Shown in pieces: positions 33,413-41,936 of a DNA stretch of 64,000 nucleotides. The stretch's first letter is position 1. Every line of letters begins with the position of its first letter. Position numbers and translations under genes: made by a program. The stretch is from PHBD01 sp964578535. Its GTDB lineage: Bacteria; Desulfobacterota; Syntrophia; Syntrophales; PHBD01. Where the stretch lies: the NCBI GenBank assembly GCA_964578535.1, contig CAZODI010000008.1, positions 32,073-96,072 on the forward strand. Reading direction: 5' to 3'. The notes below the pieces were generated by a model. The model was not told the DNA's origin and searched no databases. It worked only from the letters and a program-made list of their open reading frames with translations.

Positions 33413-34096
33413 ATGTCGATGAATTTCATGAAACATAGAAGCATTCTATCCGGGCTGGCGGCGGCGGTCCTTACGTCCGTCCTGCTCCTGGCGACCGTGG
33501 AGACGGCGCCGGCGCAGCCGCCACGCCCCGGCCCTCGCGGTCAATGGGAGTACCGGGACATGCGCTATCACCACAACCGGGCCTATCCGTACCGGGGTCG
33601 GCATATCCGGATCCTGCCGCCACATCACCGCGTCGTCGTCTATGGCGGCCTGAGCTACTACTTCTCAGACGGTGCCTGGTATCTGCCGTCGGGGCCCAAC
33701 TTCGTGGTCGTCGTACCGCCGGTGGGGCTGGTCGTTCCCTTCCTGCCGCCCTACCATACGACGGTCTGGGTGGGGAGAACTCCCTACTACTATGCCAACG
33801 AGGTGTATTACGTGAACCGCGGGAACGGCTACGTCGTCGTGGCGCCGCCGAAGGAAGAGGCCAGCCAGGCGCCGGCGGCGGCGAATGAGCTGTTCGTTTA
33901 TCCCCGCCAGGGCCAGAGCGAGCAGCAGCAGGCCGACGACCGCTATGCCTGTCATCGCTGGGCCGTCGGCCAGACGGGGTTCGATCCGACACAGCCCCCG
34001 GGCGCGGCAACCGCGAACAAAATGCGGAAGGATCGGGAGGATTACCAGCGGGCCATGGCTGCCTGCCTCGACGGCCGCGGCTATACTGTGAAATAA
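33413..34096 (+). CDS. Exported DUF6515-like protein, paralogous C-terminus
   Basis: 227 residues: signal peptide (SILSGLAAAVLTSVLLLATV, cleavage near APAQ), a Tyr/Pro/His-rich segment (YPYRGRHIRILPPHHRVVVY), repeated short Tyr-rich hairpins (GLSYYFSDGAWYL, TPYYYANEVYYV) typical of DUF6515, and a C-terminal domain LFVYPRQGQSEQQQADDRYA to RAMAACLDGRGYTVK that matches the upstream lipoprotein. Start: ATG 9 nt after GGAGGG. Likely co-transcribed (109-base gap). Confidence 0.78.
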   Translation: MSMNFMKHRSILSGLAAAVLTSVLLLATVETAPAQPPRPGPRGQWEYRDMRYHHNRAYPYRGRHIRILPPHHRVVVYGGLSYYFSDGAWYLPSGPNFVVVVPPVGLVVPFLPPYHTTVWVGRTPYYYANEVYYVNRGNGYVVVAPPKEEASQAPAAANELFVYPRQGQSEQQQADDRYACHRWAVGQTGFDPTQPPGAATANKMRKDREDYQRAMAACLDGRGYTVK

Positions 34097-34097
34097 G

Positions 34098-34174
34098 AAG
34101 CGGGGCGGATTTCAAATCGGCCCCGCTTCCGCAAAATCGAGAGGGGGACGGATTTCAAATCAGTCCCCCTCTCG
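34098..34174. repeat. Two tandem GC palindromes at a convergent gene end
   Basis: Two near-identical units. AAGCGGGGC, GATTT-C-AAATC, GCCCCGCTT (34098-34128) and CGAGAGGGGGAC, GATTT-C-AAATC, GTCCCCCTCTCG (34138-34174), each followed by GCAAA-TCG-like sequence. Stems exceed 15 bp with one central mismatch. They lie between the convergent DUF6515 and formate dehydrogenase genes and may also stop transcription, although no T-run follows. Confidence 0.85.
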
Positions 34175-34199
34175 CAAAGTCGGATTCCAACCCGCTCCC

Positions 34200-36887
34200 T
34201 CAAATTCTTTCGATTGCCACCGCGCAGGCCTTGTATTCGGCGGTCTGCGTGACCGGATCGAAGGCCGGATTCGTGATCCAGTTGGCGCAGGCCTCCCGGA
34301 AATGAAAGGCCATCCAGACCATTCCGGAGGGCACCTGCCCCGTCACGTTCGCCCGGACCTTCACATCCCCTCGCCTGGATCGGACCCGGATCATCTCCCC
34401 GTGGCCGATCCCCAGATTCTGCGCGTCCTGCGGGCTGATGTCCGCGGTCTCCTCCCCGAGCAGGTCGTTCAGGCCGGCGCAGCGCCCCGTCTGGGTGCGT
34501 GTGTGGTAATGGTAGAGGCGCCTGCCCGTGCTGAGCACGAAGGGATACTCGCCGTCGGGCTGCTCCGCCGGGGGCGTCCAGTCGACCGGTGAAAAAACGC
34601 CGAGCCCGCAGGTGAAGCATCCGTCATGATGAAGGAATGTCGTCCCGCAGCTCTCCTCGCTCGGGACGGGCCACTGGAGGCCGTCTTCCTCCAGGCGCGC
34701 ATACTTGATGCCGGCCATGGACGGGGCCAGCGTGGAGAGCTCGCTGTCCCAGATCTCCCGGGCGCTGTCCGATTCCCAGGAATGGCCGAACCGCTTGGCC
34801 AGTTCCCGGAAGATCCACCAGTTGGGCATGGCGGACCCCGGTGCCGGGCGGACGGTGCGGACGCGGTTCACCCGGCGCTCGCTGCTGGTGAACGTTCCGT
34901 CGTTCTCGCTCCAGGCCGCCGCCGGCAGGATCACGTGGGCGAACCGGGTCGTCTCGGTGGGAAAGATGTCCTGGCAGACCAGGAACTCCGCCGATTCGAG
35001 GCAGTGCTCCACGTGCCGGATGTCCGGCTCCGTGTTGGCGAGGTTCTCGCCGAAGACATAGAAGGCCTTCACCTTTCCGTCCACCAGGCCGTCCATCATC
35101 CGGGGGATCATGAGGCCCGGCTTCGCGGGCAGGTCGTCCACGCCCCAGGCTTTTGCGAACTTCGCCCGCGCCTCGGGATTGTCCACCCTCTGGTACCCGG
35201 GGAAGACGTTGGGCAGGGCGCCCATGTCGCAGGCCCCCTGGACGTTGTTCTGGCCCCGCAGCGGATTCACGCCGCCGCACTCGAAACCGACGTTGCCGAG
35301 GAGCATCTGGAGGTTCGCGCACGAAAGGACATTGTTGACCCCGCAGGTATGCTCCGTGATGCCGAGCGTATACATGAGCATGGCCGGCTTGACGGAGGCC
35401 AGGGTACGGGCGATCTCGCGGATCCGGTCAGGGGGGATCCCGCTGATCTCCGCGGCGCGCTCCGGCGGATACTCCATCACCTTCTCCTTCAGCTCGTCGA
35501 AACCGGTGGTGCAGGAGTTCACGTACTCCCTGTCGTAGAGATTCTCATGGATGAGGACGTGCATGAGGCCATTGAGGAAGGCCACGTCCGAGCCGACCCG
35601 GATCGGAGCGTGGATCTTTGCGAAATCGCACAGCGGCGTTCGTCTCGGGTCGACAACGATGAGCTGGGCGCCGCCCGTGACGGCCTCCTTGACGAAGGTT
35701 GCCGCAACGGGATGGGCCTCCGTCATGTTCGACCCGATGACAAACATCATCTTCGCCTTGGCGAAGTGGGCAAAGGAATTCGTCATGGCACCGGAACCGA
35801 AAGATGTCGCCAGACCGGCGACGGTGGGGGCGTGTCAGGTTCGGGCGCAGTGGTCTATGTTGTTCGTCTTGAACACCGCCCGGAATAGCTTCTGCATCTG
35901 GTAGGAGTCCTCGTTGAGGCTGCGGGCGCAGCTCACGCCGGCTATGCTGTCCGGTCCGTGCTCGGCGATGATCTCCTTCAGGCGGTCGGCGACGAGATCG
36001 AGCGCCTCATCCCAGGAGGCCTCGCGGAAGCCGTCGCCTTCGCGGATCAGGGGCGTCGTGAGCCGCTCCTTCGAGTAGATGAAGTCGTACCCGAAGCGGC
36101 CCTTGACACAGAGACGACCGTGATTCGGCTCCGCCTCCTCCACACCGGTCGCCTTGACGATCCGGCCGTCCCTGACATGAAGGTGAATCTGGCAGCCTAC
36201 ACCGCAGTAGGGGCAGGTCGTGCGGATCTTCTCCGTTTCCCAGGAGCGGCCCAGCCCCGAGGCCTTCTTCTCCGTCAGCGCCCCGACCGGGCATACCTGC
36301 ACGCACTGGCCGCACATCACGCATTCGCTCTCGTGGTAAGGCATGTCCCCGCCGGTGACGATCTTGCTCCGGGCGCCGCGATAGCCGAGGCTGATCGCCC
36401 GGTTGACGACGACCTCATTGCAGGCCTGGACGCATCGCCCACAGAGGATACACCTGCTGAAATCGCGGACGATGAAGGGATTCTCATCCTCCACGGGGTA
36501 CCGCTCCTCGGACCGGGGGAATTTCAGCTCCCGGATCCCGTAGCGGTAGGCGAGATCCTGGAGCCGGCAGTTTCCGTTGGCCTCGCAGACCAGGCAGTCG
36601 TGATGACCGCTGGCAAGGAGGAGCTCCACGACGAGCTTTCTTGCGCCGTGAACGCGCTCGCTGTCCGTCTGGACCTCCATACCCCGCGTCACCGGCGTCG
36701 AGCAGGACGCCATGAGGGTGCGGGCTCCGGCCACCTCCACAAGACAAACCCGACAGGCCCCCGTGGGAGCATTTTGCTTGAGAAAGCAGAGGGTTGGGAT
36801 CTCGACCCCGTTATCCCGGGCTGCATCCAGGATGGACTGACCCGGTGTAAACGTCGCCTCTCTCCCGTTTAGCGTAAATAAATTCAT
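34200..36887 (-). CDS. fdhA: Selenocysteine formate dehydrogenase catalytic subunit
   Basis: 895-residue molybdopterin formate dehydrogenase. N-terminal 2Fe-2S domain (CFLKQNAPTGACRVC) and the NuoG-like His-Cys3 cluster (HHDCLVCEANGNC). Then two 4Fe-4S motifs (CILCGRCVQAC, CVMCGQCVQVC), the proximal cluster (CPYCGVGC), the Mo-bis-MGD core and a C-terminal dinucleotide-binding domain. An in-frame TGA at 35837-35835 is codon 351, in the context NNIDHCART-U-HAPTVAGL that aligns with the Sec of known formate dehydrogenases. A SECIS hairpin follows. The N-terminal extension implies electron exchange with NAD/ferredoxin-linked subunits, but no beta/gamma gene is adjacent. Ribosome-binding site AGGGAGGT. 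Confidence 0.93.
35806..35837 (-). promoter_or_regulatory. SECIS element with UGA-Sec codon
   Basis: In the mRNA, UGA (35837-35835) is followed after 12 nt by the stem GUCGCC/GGCGAC with apical loop GGUCU. The loop starts 18 nt after UGA, the same spacing and loop as I recall for E. coli fdhF. It supports SelB-dependent selenocysteine insertion rather than a stop. Confidence 0.9.
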
Positions 36888-36913
36888 GCAGGACCTCCCT
36901 TACGGATGGAAAT

Positions 36914-36941
36914 CTATGCTAACTTTAACCTAACTATGCTA
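36914..36941 (-). promoter_or_regulatory. Direct repeats before fdhA
   Basis: CTATGCTA occurs at 36914-36921 and 36934-36941, start to start exactly 20 bp (about two helical turns), in an AT-rich leader 27-54 bases before the fdhA ATG. It could be an activator or repressor site. Confidence 0.4.
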
Positions 36942-36954
36942 TATTCTGTGTGTT

Positions 36955-36983
36955 TTCTTACAGGGTGGCAGGTGGAATGTCAA
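36955..36983 (-). promoter_or_regulatory. Candidate fdhA promoter
   Basis: Minus strand: perfect TTGACA (36983-36978), 17 nt spacer, TAAGAA (36960-36955; 4/6). It abuts the palindrome at 36985. An alternative -10 further downstream (TATAGC region) cannot be excluded. Confidence 0.4.
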
Positions 36984-36984
36984 G

Positions 36985-37014
36985 AAAGGGAACGGGGTCA
37001 ACCCCGCTCCCTTT
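36985..37014. repeat. GC palindrome between fdhA and exported-protein gene
   Basis: AAAGGGA-A-CGGGG, loop TCAA, CCCCG-C-TCCCTTT: 12 paired bases with one mismatch, followed on the plus strand by TGCGAA as in the 34.1-kb units. The core differs from the GATTTC type, so it is a related variant at best. It may insulate two co-directional genes. Confidence 0.65.
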
Positions 37015-37039
37015 TGCGAAGGCAGGCCTAAGCGCCGGG

Positions 37040-37627
37040 TCATTCCGCCACGACGCGAAGCATCCTCTCGAAGGACGGATCGTCCAGCATGGCGGTGACC
37101 GCACGGTCCATCATTCGGTAGGCGTTCTCCTCCAGCGTCTTTGCATCCGCATGGACAGGAAGAGAGGGCAGGACAACCCGGTATTCCAGGTAACCGAGCC
37201 GGATGAGACCGGCACGGTACAATGCGACGGCAATGACGAATTCCTCGGCGGACCATGACAGGATCGTGATCTTCATCTCCCCCATTCCCCGGACCGCTTC
37301 GTAATCATACACCTTGAATCCAGCCGCTCTCAGGGCCTTCTCGAAGCAGTACCAGGCGTACGATTCAAGGGTGGGATAGCCGGTGTACGCTACGGTCTCC
37401 CGCTGCCCATAATAGTAATTCATGCCCGTATTCTTCGCCCTGCTTGTGAAGCTGGACATGAAAATCTGCACACCCTGGTACCTGCCGTAGGCCGCCGCAT
37501 CGAACTGCGGATGGTACCGCTCCCTGTCCAGGGAGATCGTCAGGGATTCGGCATGCCCCCGGGAGACGGGCAGCCACGCCAGGATAACGACGAAAAAAAG
37601 CACCGCGGTTCTCAGCACTCTGTTCAT
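37040..37627 (-). CDS. Exported protein of unknown function
   Basis: 195 residues: signal peptide (RTAVLFFVVILAWLPVSRGHA), then GRYQGVQIFMSSFTSRAKNTG, YYYGQRETVAYTGYPTLESYAWYCFEKALRAAG, and a C-terminal helix (NAYRMMDRAVTAMLDDPSFERML). The pattern is like small periplasmic LptE/DUF4136-type lipoproteins, but no lipobox Cys is present, so I leave it unnamed. Strong ribosome-binding site GAGGAGGGG. It follows fdhA in the same direction after a palindrome and is probably separately expressed. Confidence 0.7.
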   Translation of the reverse strand: MNRVLRTAVLFFVVILAWLPVSRGHAESLTISLDRERYHPQFDAAAYGRYQGVQIFMSSFTSRAKNTGMNYYYGQRETVAYTGYPTLESYAWYCFEKALRAAGFKVYDYEAVRGMGEMKITILSWSAEEFVIAVALYRAGLIRLGYLEYRVVLPSLPVHADAKTLEENAYRMMDRAVTAMLDDPSFERMLRVVAE

Positions 37628-37698
37628 GCCGTCCCCTCCTCGGAATGGAGCCGGTCATCCACCGCACAGACGCGCCTGCGGGACGCCATCCCATGATG

Positions 37699-38271
37699 TC
37701 AGCGGATGAAGGTGGTCCTGTCCGCGGCCGCCTTTCGCGGCGTCGGAAGCGTTTCCCCAGCGGGAAGCCCCAGGCAGATCAGGGCCAGGGGGAGCCTGGA
37801 GGTCCCGATTCCCAGGATCTCAGCAAGGACCGCCCGGTCGAAGAGGGTGAACCAGAGGCTTCCCAGGCCAAGGGCGTGGGCCGCCAGCAGCATGTTCTGG
37901 ATCGCCGCGGCGCAGGCATGCTGGTAGACCGTTTCCGTCCCCTCGTGAAACTTGTGGGCTCCCGTCTTTTCCGGGTCGCCGATGACCGCGACGAGAACCG
38001 GCGCCTCGATCAGGAAGTCGGCCCTGTACCGGTCGATCCAGGCCCAGCCGCTTTTTTCGTACAGCGCCTTTTTCACGGCCAGCGATTCCTCGTGGATCCT
38101 CCTCTTGACGTCCGGACGGGTGATCACGACAAATTCCCACGGCTGGTTGTTGGCCGGCGATGGCGCCAGGACAGCCGCGTCCAGGACCTGCATGATCGTT
38201 TCCTCTTCGATGGGATCCGGCAGAAACCGGCGGCAGCTTCTGCGTCCCCGGATGGCCTCAAACACCTCCAT
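37699..38271 (-). CDS. Nitroreductase-family flavoprotein
   Basis: 190-residue FMN-dependent oxidoreductase: RRSCRRF (FMN phosphate contacts) at residues 9-15, APSPANNQPWEFVVI at about 37-51, the dimer/FMN helix AAAIQNMLLAAHALGLGSLW and LPLALICLGLP. NAD(P)H-linked reduction of nitro or quinone compounds is typical of the family; the physiological substrate is unknown. Start: ATG at 38271 with AGGAGGTGGGGT; a longer form from 38292 is unlikely. Confidence 0.9.
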   Translation of the reverse strand: MEVFEAIRGRRSCRRFLPDPIEEETIMQVLDAAVLAPSPANNQPWEFVVITRPDVKRRIHEESLAVKKALYEKSGWAWIDRYRADFLIEAPVLVAVIGDPEKTGAHKFHEGTETVYQHACAAAIQNMLLAAHALGLGSLWFTLFDRAVLAEILGIGTSRLPLALICLGLPAGETLPTPRKAAADRTTFIR

Positions 38272-38339
38272 ACCCCACCTCCTGAAAAGCATTCATGTTG
38301 CCTGTGCTTCCTTTCGTCCACCGCTCCCTGCGGCTCCCG

Positions 38340-40619
38340 TCACCGGGAATCGCCCGTCAGCTGAAACGACGCCCAATAGAACGGGTGCGGATACTTCTTC
38401 CTGGCGTTCCGCTGGGCCTGCCTCAGGGCTTCCCCCTTTTCCGTTTTCAGAATCCGGCCGTAAAAATCCAGCATCAGGTCCATGGTCGCCCGGTCGTCCA
38501 CCTTCCAGAGCGTGGAGACGATGGAGCCGGCCCCGGCATAGAGGAACCCCCGGGTGAAGCCGACGACGTCGTCGCCTTTCGTGATCTTCCCCAGGGCCGT
38601 CTCGCAGGCGCTGAGCGTCACCAGGTCCGCATTCAGGTTGAGGTTGTACAGATCCCGCGCCCGGAGCCAGCCGCTCCCTGCAGCGTCCCCTGCAAGGAGC
38701 AGGGCCGAGTTGAGCGGATCTTCCGGATCGAACACGCCGTGGGCGGCGAAATGGATCATGTCGAACTCGCCGGCGCGACTGCTGAGGAGCGATGCCTTCG
38801 CCCGGTCGCGCAGAAGGAGGGTGGCGCCGGGCATGATCCGGGCGATGGCCCGGGCTTCTTCCTGGGCGAACTTCAGGTCGTACCTGGGATCCCCCAGGTC
38901 TGGATTGCCCATGACGAGAACGGCGGGGCGCTGTGCCCGGGGCTTGCTCCGGACGAACCGGAGGACGCCGGCGGTCTGGAGCACCCGGATGTTCGCCCGG
39001 TCGATGAGGTATTCCCGACCCGAGTGCAGTGCGCCGAAGGGCAGGTAGTGCAGAGGCCCGTGGGGAACAACGGTCAGCCGTGATGCCTCCAGCAGGCCGG
39101 ACACCGGCTGGATCAGCTTCCGGTAGAGATTCTGCGAGCGGGCCAGGTAATCGCGGGAGGCCGGATCGGTCAGCGCGGCCCGGAAGTCCCGGACATCCTT
39201 TTCCAGGTCGGGCTTGCCCAGCCTCTTCACCGCGATGCCGTCCTGCTTCAGGACAAAGACGAACCATTCCCCGCCGGCCTCGTAATACTCGACCAGCGCT
39301 TCATCACGCGCAAGCCGGTCCCGGATCTCGCCCAGCGGGGTCCCCGTGACGGCCACGAGAGACGTGAATTCCGGGGCCTGGGAGGCCAGGTCCTTCTTCA
39401 GGGCGACCGTGATCCCACGGGTTCGTGCCGTGTCGTTTCCGCCCACGGGATCCGCCACGACGCCCAGATCCCGCTCGGCCCGGGCAAGCTCCCGGTAGGA
39501 GGTTCCGACCTGCTCCGCGTTCGCGGTGCGGGGCCGGATATCCTGGGAGGCCAGGAGGTCCACCAGGGCCCTGCCCTTGGCGCGCTCCACGTATTCAAAC
39601 GCCTCGGCCGGGCGATTCCCGGCCACGAGGAGCGCGACCAGCTCCTGGTAAACGGCTTGCTTGTCACCGACGTACCCGATCCGCCCGGCCTCCGACCGGA
39701 TGGATGACCGCTGCTTCTCGATCACCTCCACGGCGTCCCGGAGCATCGCCTCGGCCTCCCGGTCCTGTCCACCGGCGCGGGCGATCTTCGCGCGGTCCAG
39801 GAGGACAGGCCAGTACAGCCCCCCGACCTGCCTGATCTGGGGATGCCTCAGAAGCTGGTCGTAGCCCTCCCCGGCCTCCCGGATCCGGCCCGTTTCATAG
39901 AGGCACTTGGTCAGGATGAAGAACTTCGGGAGTTCCTGAAAGGTCTGGTCGTAGAAAACCGTGGCCGGGCCGGAAACCTTGGCCGCCGGGTCCTGAATCG
40001 CCGCCAGGGCCTCCCGGTACTGCTTCTTTGCCATGTAGACCCGGGCAATGGCGATGTGCTGCTCCGGCCCCAGGATGCCCTGCCCCATTTCCCTGCGCTT
40101 GAGAACATCGAGGCAGCGGTCCGCCTCGGCGAAACGGTTCAGGTTGGCCTGCGCGACGCCGAGGATGCCGTTTATATCGATGAGCTGCGAGGTGTAAAAG
40201 CCGTTGGACCGCGAGCCGATCCGCTCCAGGACGGCATGGGCCTCCGAGGCCGCCTTCACCGCCTTTTCGTACTCGCCCTGGTCCAGGTACGCGTAGCCGC
40301 GCATGATCCCCGGATAGGGGGAGAGATTGGCGCCGTAGATTTCGACGTCGCCGCCGGCGATCCTTCGCTCCATCAGGTCCACCGTTGTGAGCAGGCGTTC
40401 GTAGTCCCGTACTTCATAGTAGGCTGCGCACAGCAGATAGAGGCGAAACGAGGACACCTCCATCTTCGCGTCCACTTCCCCCTGGAGCATCCGGATTGCC
40501 TCGTGATGCTTCTTCTTCTGCATGAGGGAGCTGACCTCGATGTCCCGGCCCAGGGCGCCGCAGCCGCAGATCATCACAACAGCGAGGAGCCAGAGCAATC
40601 CGGTGGCGATCTTTCTCAT
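38340..40619 (-). CDS. TPR-CHAT domain lipoprotein
   Basis: 759 residues. Signal peptide with a lipobox-like ICGC near residue 20 (LLWLLAVVMICGCGALG). About ten TPR-like helical hairpins occupy residues 35-400. The C-terminal CHAT (caspase-HetF-associated) protease domain has catalytic His627 in HFAAHG and Cys672 in LSACETALG, with LHYLPFGALH and STLWKVDDRATMDLM. An envelope-anchored CHAT protease with TPR sensor is unusual; related CHAT proteins act as effectors in defence or cleavage of a partner. No partner gene is obvious. Start: ATG after GGAGGAAAG. Confidence 0.88.
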   Translation of the reverse strand: MRKIATGLLWLLAVVMICGCGALGRDIEVSSLMQKKKHHEAIRMLQGEVDAKMEVSSFRLYLLCAAYYEVRDYERLLTTVDLMERRIAGGDVEIYGANLSPYPGIMRGYAYLDQGEYEKAVKAASEAHAVLERIGSRSNGFYTSQLIDINGILGVAQANLNRFAEADRCLDVLKRREMGQGILGPEQHIAIARVYMAKKQYREALAAIQDPAAKVSGPATVFYDQTFQELPKFFILTKCLYETGRIREAGEGYDQLLRHPQIRQVGGLYWPVLLDRAKIARAGGQDREAEAMLRDAVEVIEKQRSSIRSEAGRIGYVGDKQAVYQELVALLVAGNRPAEAFEYVERAKGRALVDLLASQDIRPRTANAEQVGTSYRELARAERDLGVVADPVGGNDTARTRGITVALKKDLASQAPEFTSLVAVTGTPLGEIRDRLARDEALVEYYEAGGEWFVFVLKQDGIAVKRLGKPDLEKDVRDFRAALTDPASRDYLARSQNLYRKLIQPVSGLLEASRLTVVPHGPLHYLPFGALHSGREYLIDRANIRVLQTAGVLRFVRSKPRAQRPAVLVMGNPDLGDPRYDLKFAQEEARAIARIMPGATLLLRDRAKASLLSSRAGEFDMIHFAAHGVFDPEDPLNSALLLAGDAAGSGWLRARDLYNLNLNADLVTLSACETALGKITKGDDVVGFTRGFLYAGAGSIVSTLWKVDDRATMDLMLDFYGRILKTEKGEALRQAQRNARKKYPHPFYWASFQLTGDSR

Positions 40620-40729
40620 CTTTCCTCCTTCGGCCGTCCAGTGTATGAATCCGATGTCCCGTACGGCCCGGTTTCCCGCACCCGTCGCGCGGAAAACCGG
40701 CAATCCATTCCTTTTCCGGTACGGGAAGA

Positions 40730-41641
40730 TTACAGAAGCTCCGCCCATGCAAAGGAGAACACGGCGGGGACCGTCCCGGCCAGGGCACGATCGGGCAGGT
40801 TCAGGTATCTCGCCTCCATATCCTCCGAGGTAAGGTTCTCCAGGATCCGGTAGCCCCTCTTCCCCAGGAAGGTTTCGATCTCCCCGTCCCGCAAGGCGAA
40901 ACAGGCCGGTTCTTCAGGATAGTTCGATTTCATGTTCTCCTTCAGCTTCTGCACCCGGTCGTTTCCCTGTTTTTCGGGAGAGTGGGATGCATAGTCGAAA
41001 CAGACGGTGCTCCCCGGGTACGAATGGTCCCTGATCGCCTTGAGCGTGTTGCCGACGGCCTTCCCGGGAAGGTAATACGTGACCCCCTCCCAGACGAAGA
41101 GCGCTTCCAGGCCCGGATCGAATCCCGCCTTGCCGAGTTTTCCGCCGATGCCGCCGGTCCGGAAGTCGACGGGAACGAATGTAAGCTGCTCCGGGATGGG
41201 AATGCGCGCCCGCTCCAGCAGTTTCCGCTTGTGCTCCTGGATCTTCGGCATGTCCATTTCGAAAATCCGCGTTTCTCCGATCAGGTCCCGGAAACGGTAG
41301 GGCCGGCTGTCATACCCCGCCCCCAGGAAGACGATCTGCGGAACGCTCGCTGCAAGGGCCAGTTTCACGATGCCGTCGAACCAAGCCGTCCGTGCGATCA
41401 GGAACTCATACATCCCCGGAGAAACGGAGTTCCGGATGACCCATCCGATGAGTGCCGGATCCTGGAGAATGATCCGGCGGTCATCGGGCAGGAAGTGCTG
41501 CGCCAGGTCATCGGGGCCCCGGATGCCGCTTCTCCTGTCCACCGCCGCCATGGCCCGCAGGAAAACCGTACCCATCGCGGTCTGTGAAGGCTGAAGCTCA
41601 ACGGCTTTCCCGGTTGGATTCGCTTCGTCACTCCTGTTCAT
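40730..41641 (-). CDS. Leucine carboxyl methyltransferase-family protein
   Basis: 303-residue SAM methyltransferase of the PPM1/LCMT (TIGR00027-like) family: motif I VFLGAGYDSRPYR, RIFEMDMP (SAM ribose acid), FVWEGVTYYLPGKAV and STVCFDYAS. In Actinobacteria and delta-proteobacteria such proteins methylate unknown small-molecule or protein carboxylates. Good ribosome-binding site (AAAGGAGAATT). Its 3' end lies 110 bases upstream of the CHAT lipoprotein start, in the same direction. Confidence 0.85.
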   Translation of the reverse strand: MNRSDEANPTGKAVELQPSQTAMGTVFLRAMAAVDRRSGIRGPDDLAQHFLPDDRRIILQDPALIGWVIRNSVSPGMYEFLIARTAWFDGIVKLALAASVPQIVFLGAGYDSRPYRFRDLIGETRIFEMDMPKIQEHKRKLLERARIPIPEQLTFVPVDFRTGGIGGKLGKAGFDPGLEALFVWEGVTYYLPGKAVGNTLKAIRDHSYPGSTVCFDYASHSPEKQGNDRVQKLKENMKSNYPEEPACFALRDGEIETFLGKRGYRILENLTSEDMEARYLNLPDRALAGTVPAVFSFAWAELL

Positions 41642-41834
41642 AATTCTCCTTTATTTTTTTACACTCATTCTATTTCGGAACGACAGTGATTGCAGGCCGC
41701 ATCTTACAGGGAAACCGGCAGACAGACAACCATTGCCTTGCAGCGGGACAGGTCGCCACGGAATCCGAACCGATTGCACGGACGAGCCCGTACGATGCAA
41801 GCATTCCCACGGTGAAGCCGGCGGCCCGTTTTGC

Positions 41835-41863
41835 TTGAAAAGGCTCTGCAAAGCCTTTATAGA
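41835..41863 (+). promoter_or_regulatory. Sigma-70 promoter of the M23 peptidase gene
   Basis: TTGAAA (5/6), 17 nt spacer, TATAGA (5/6 or better to TATAAT). The spacer contains the inverted repeat AAGGCT-CTGCAA-AGCCTT, a possible repressor site. Start near 41870, leader about 67 nt. Confidence 0.65.
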
Positions 41864-41936
41864 AAGACCACGCCGGACGCCGGGGGAACGGGCGTGTGAA
41901 CGCCTACCGGCGCCAATTCTGGCGGGGAGGTCGGTT

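Noticed and set aside
35786..35840. Apparent frameshift or pseudogene break in formate dehydrogenase
   Set aside because: The UGA sits at the Sec position of a conserved motif and a SECIS hairpin follows, so this is readthrough, not a broken gene.
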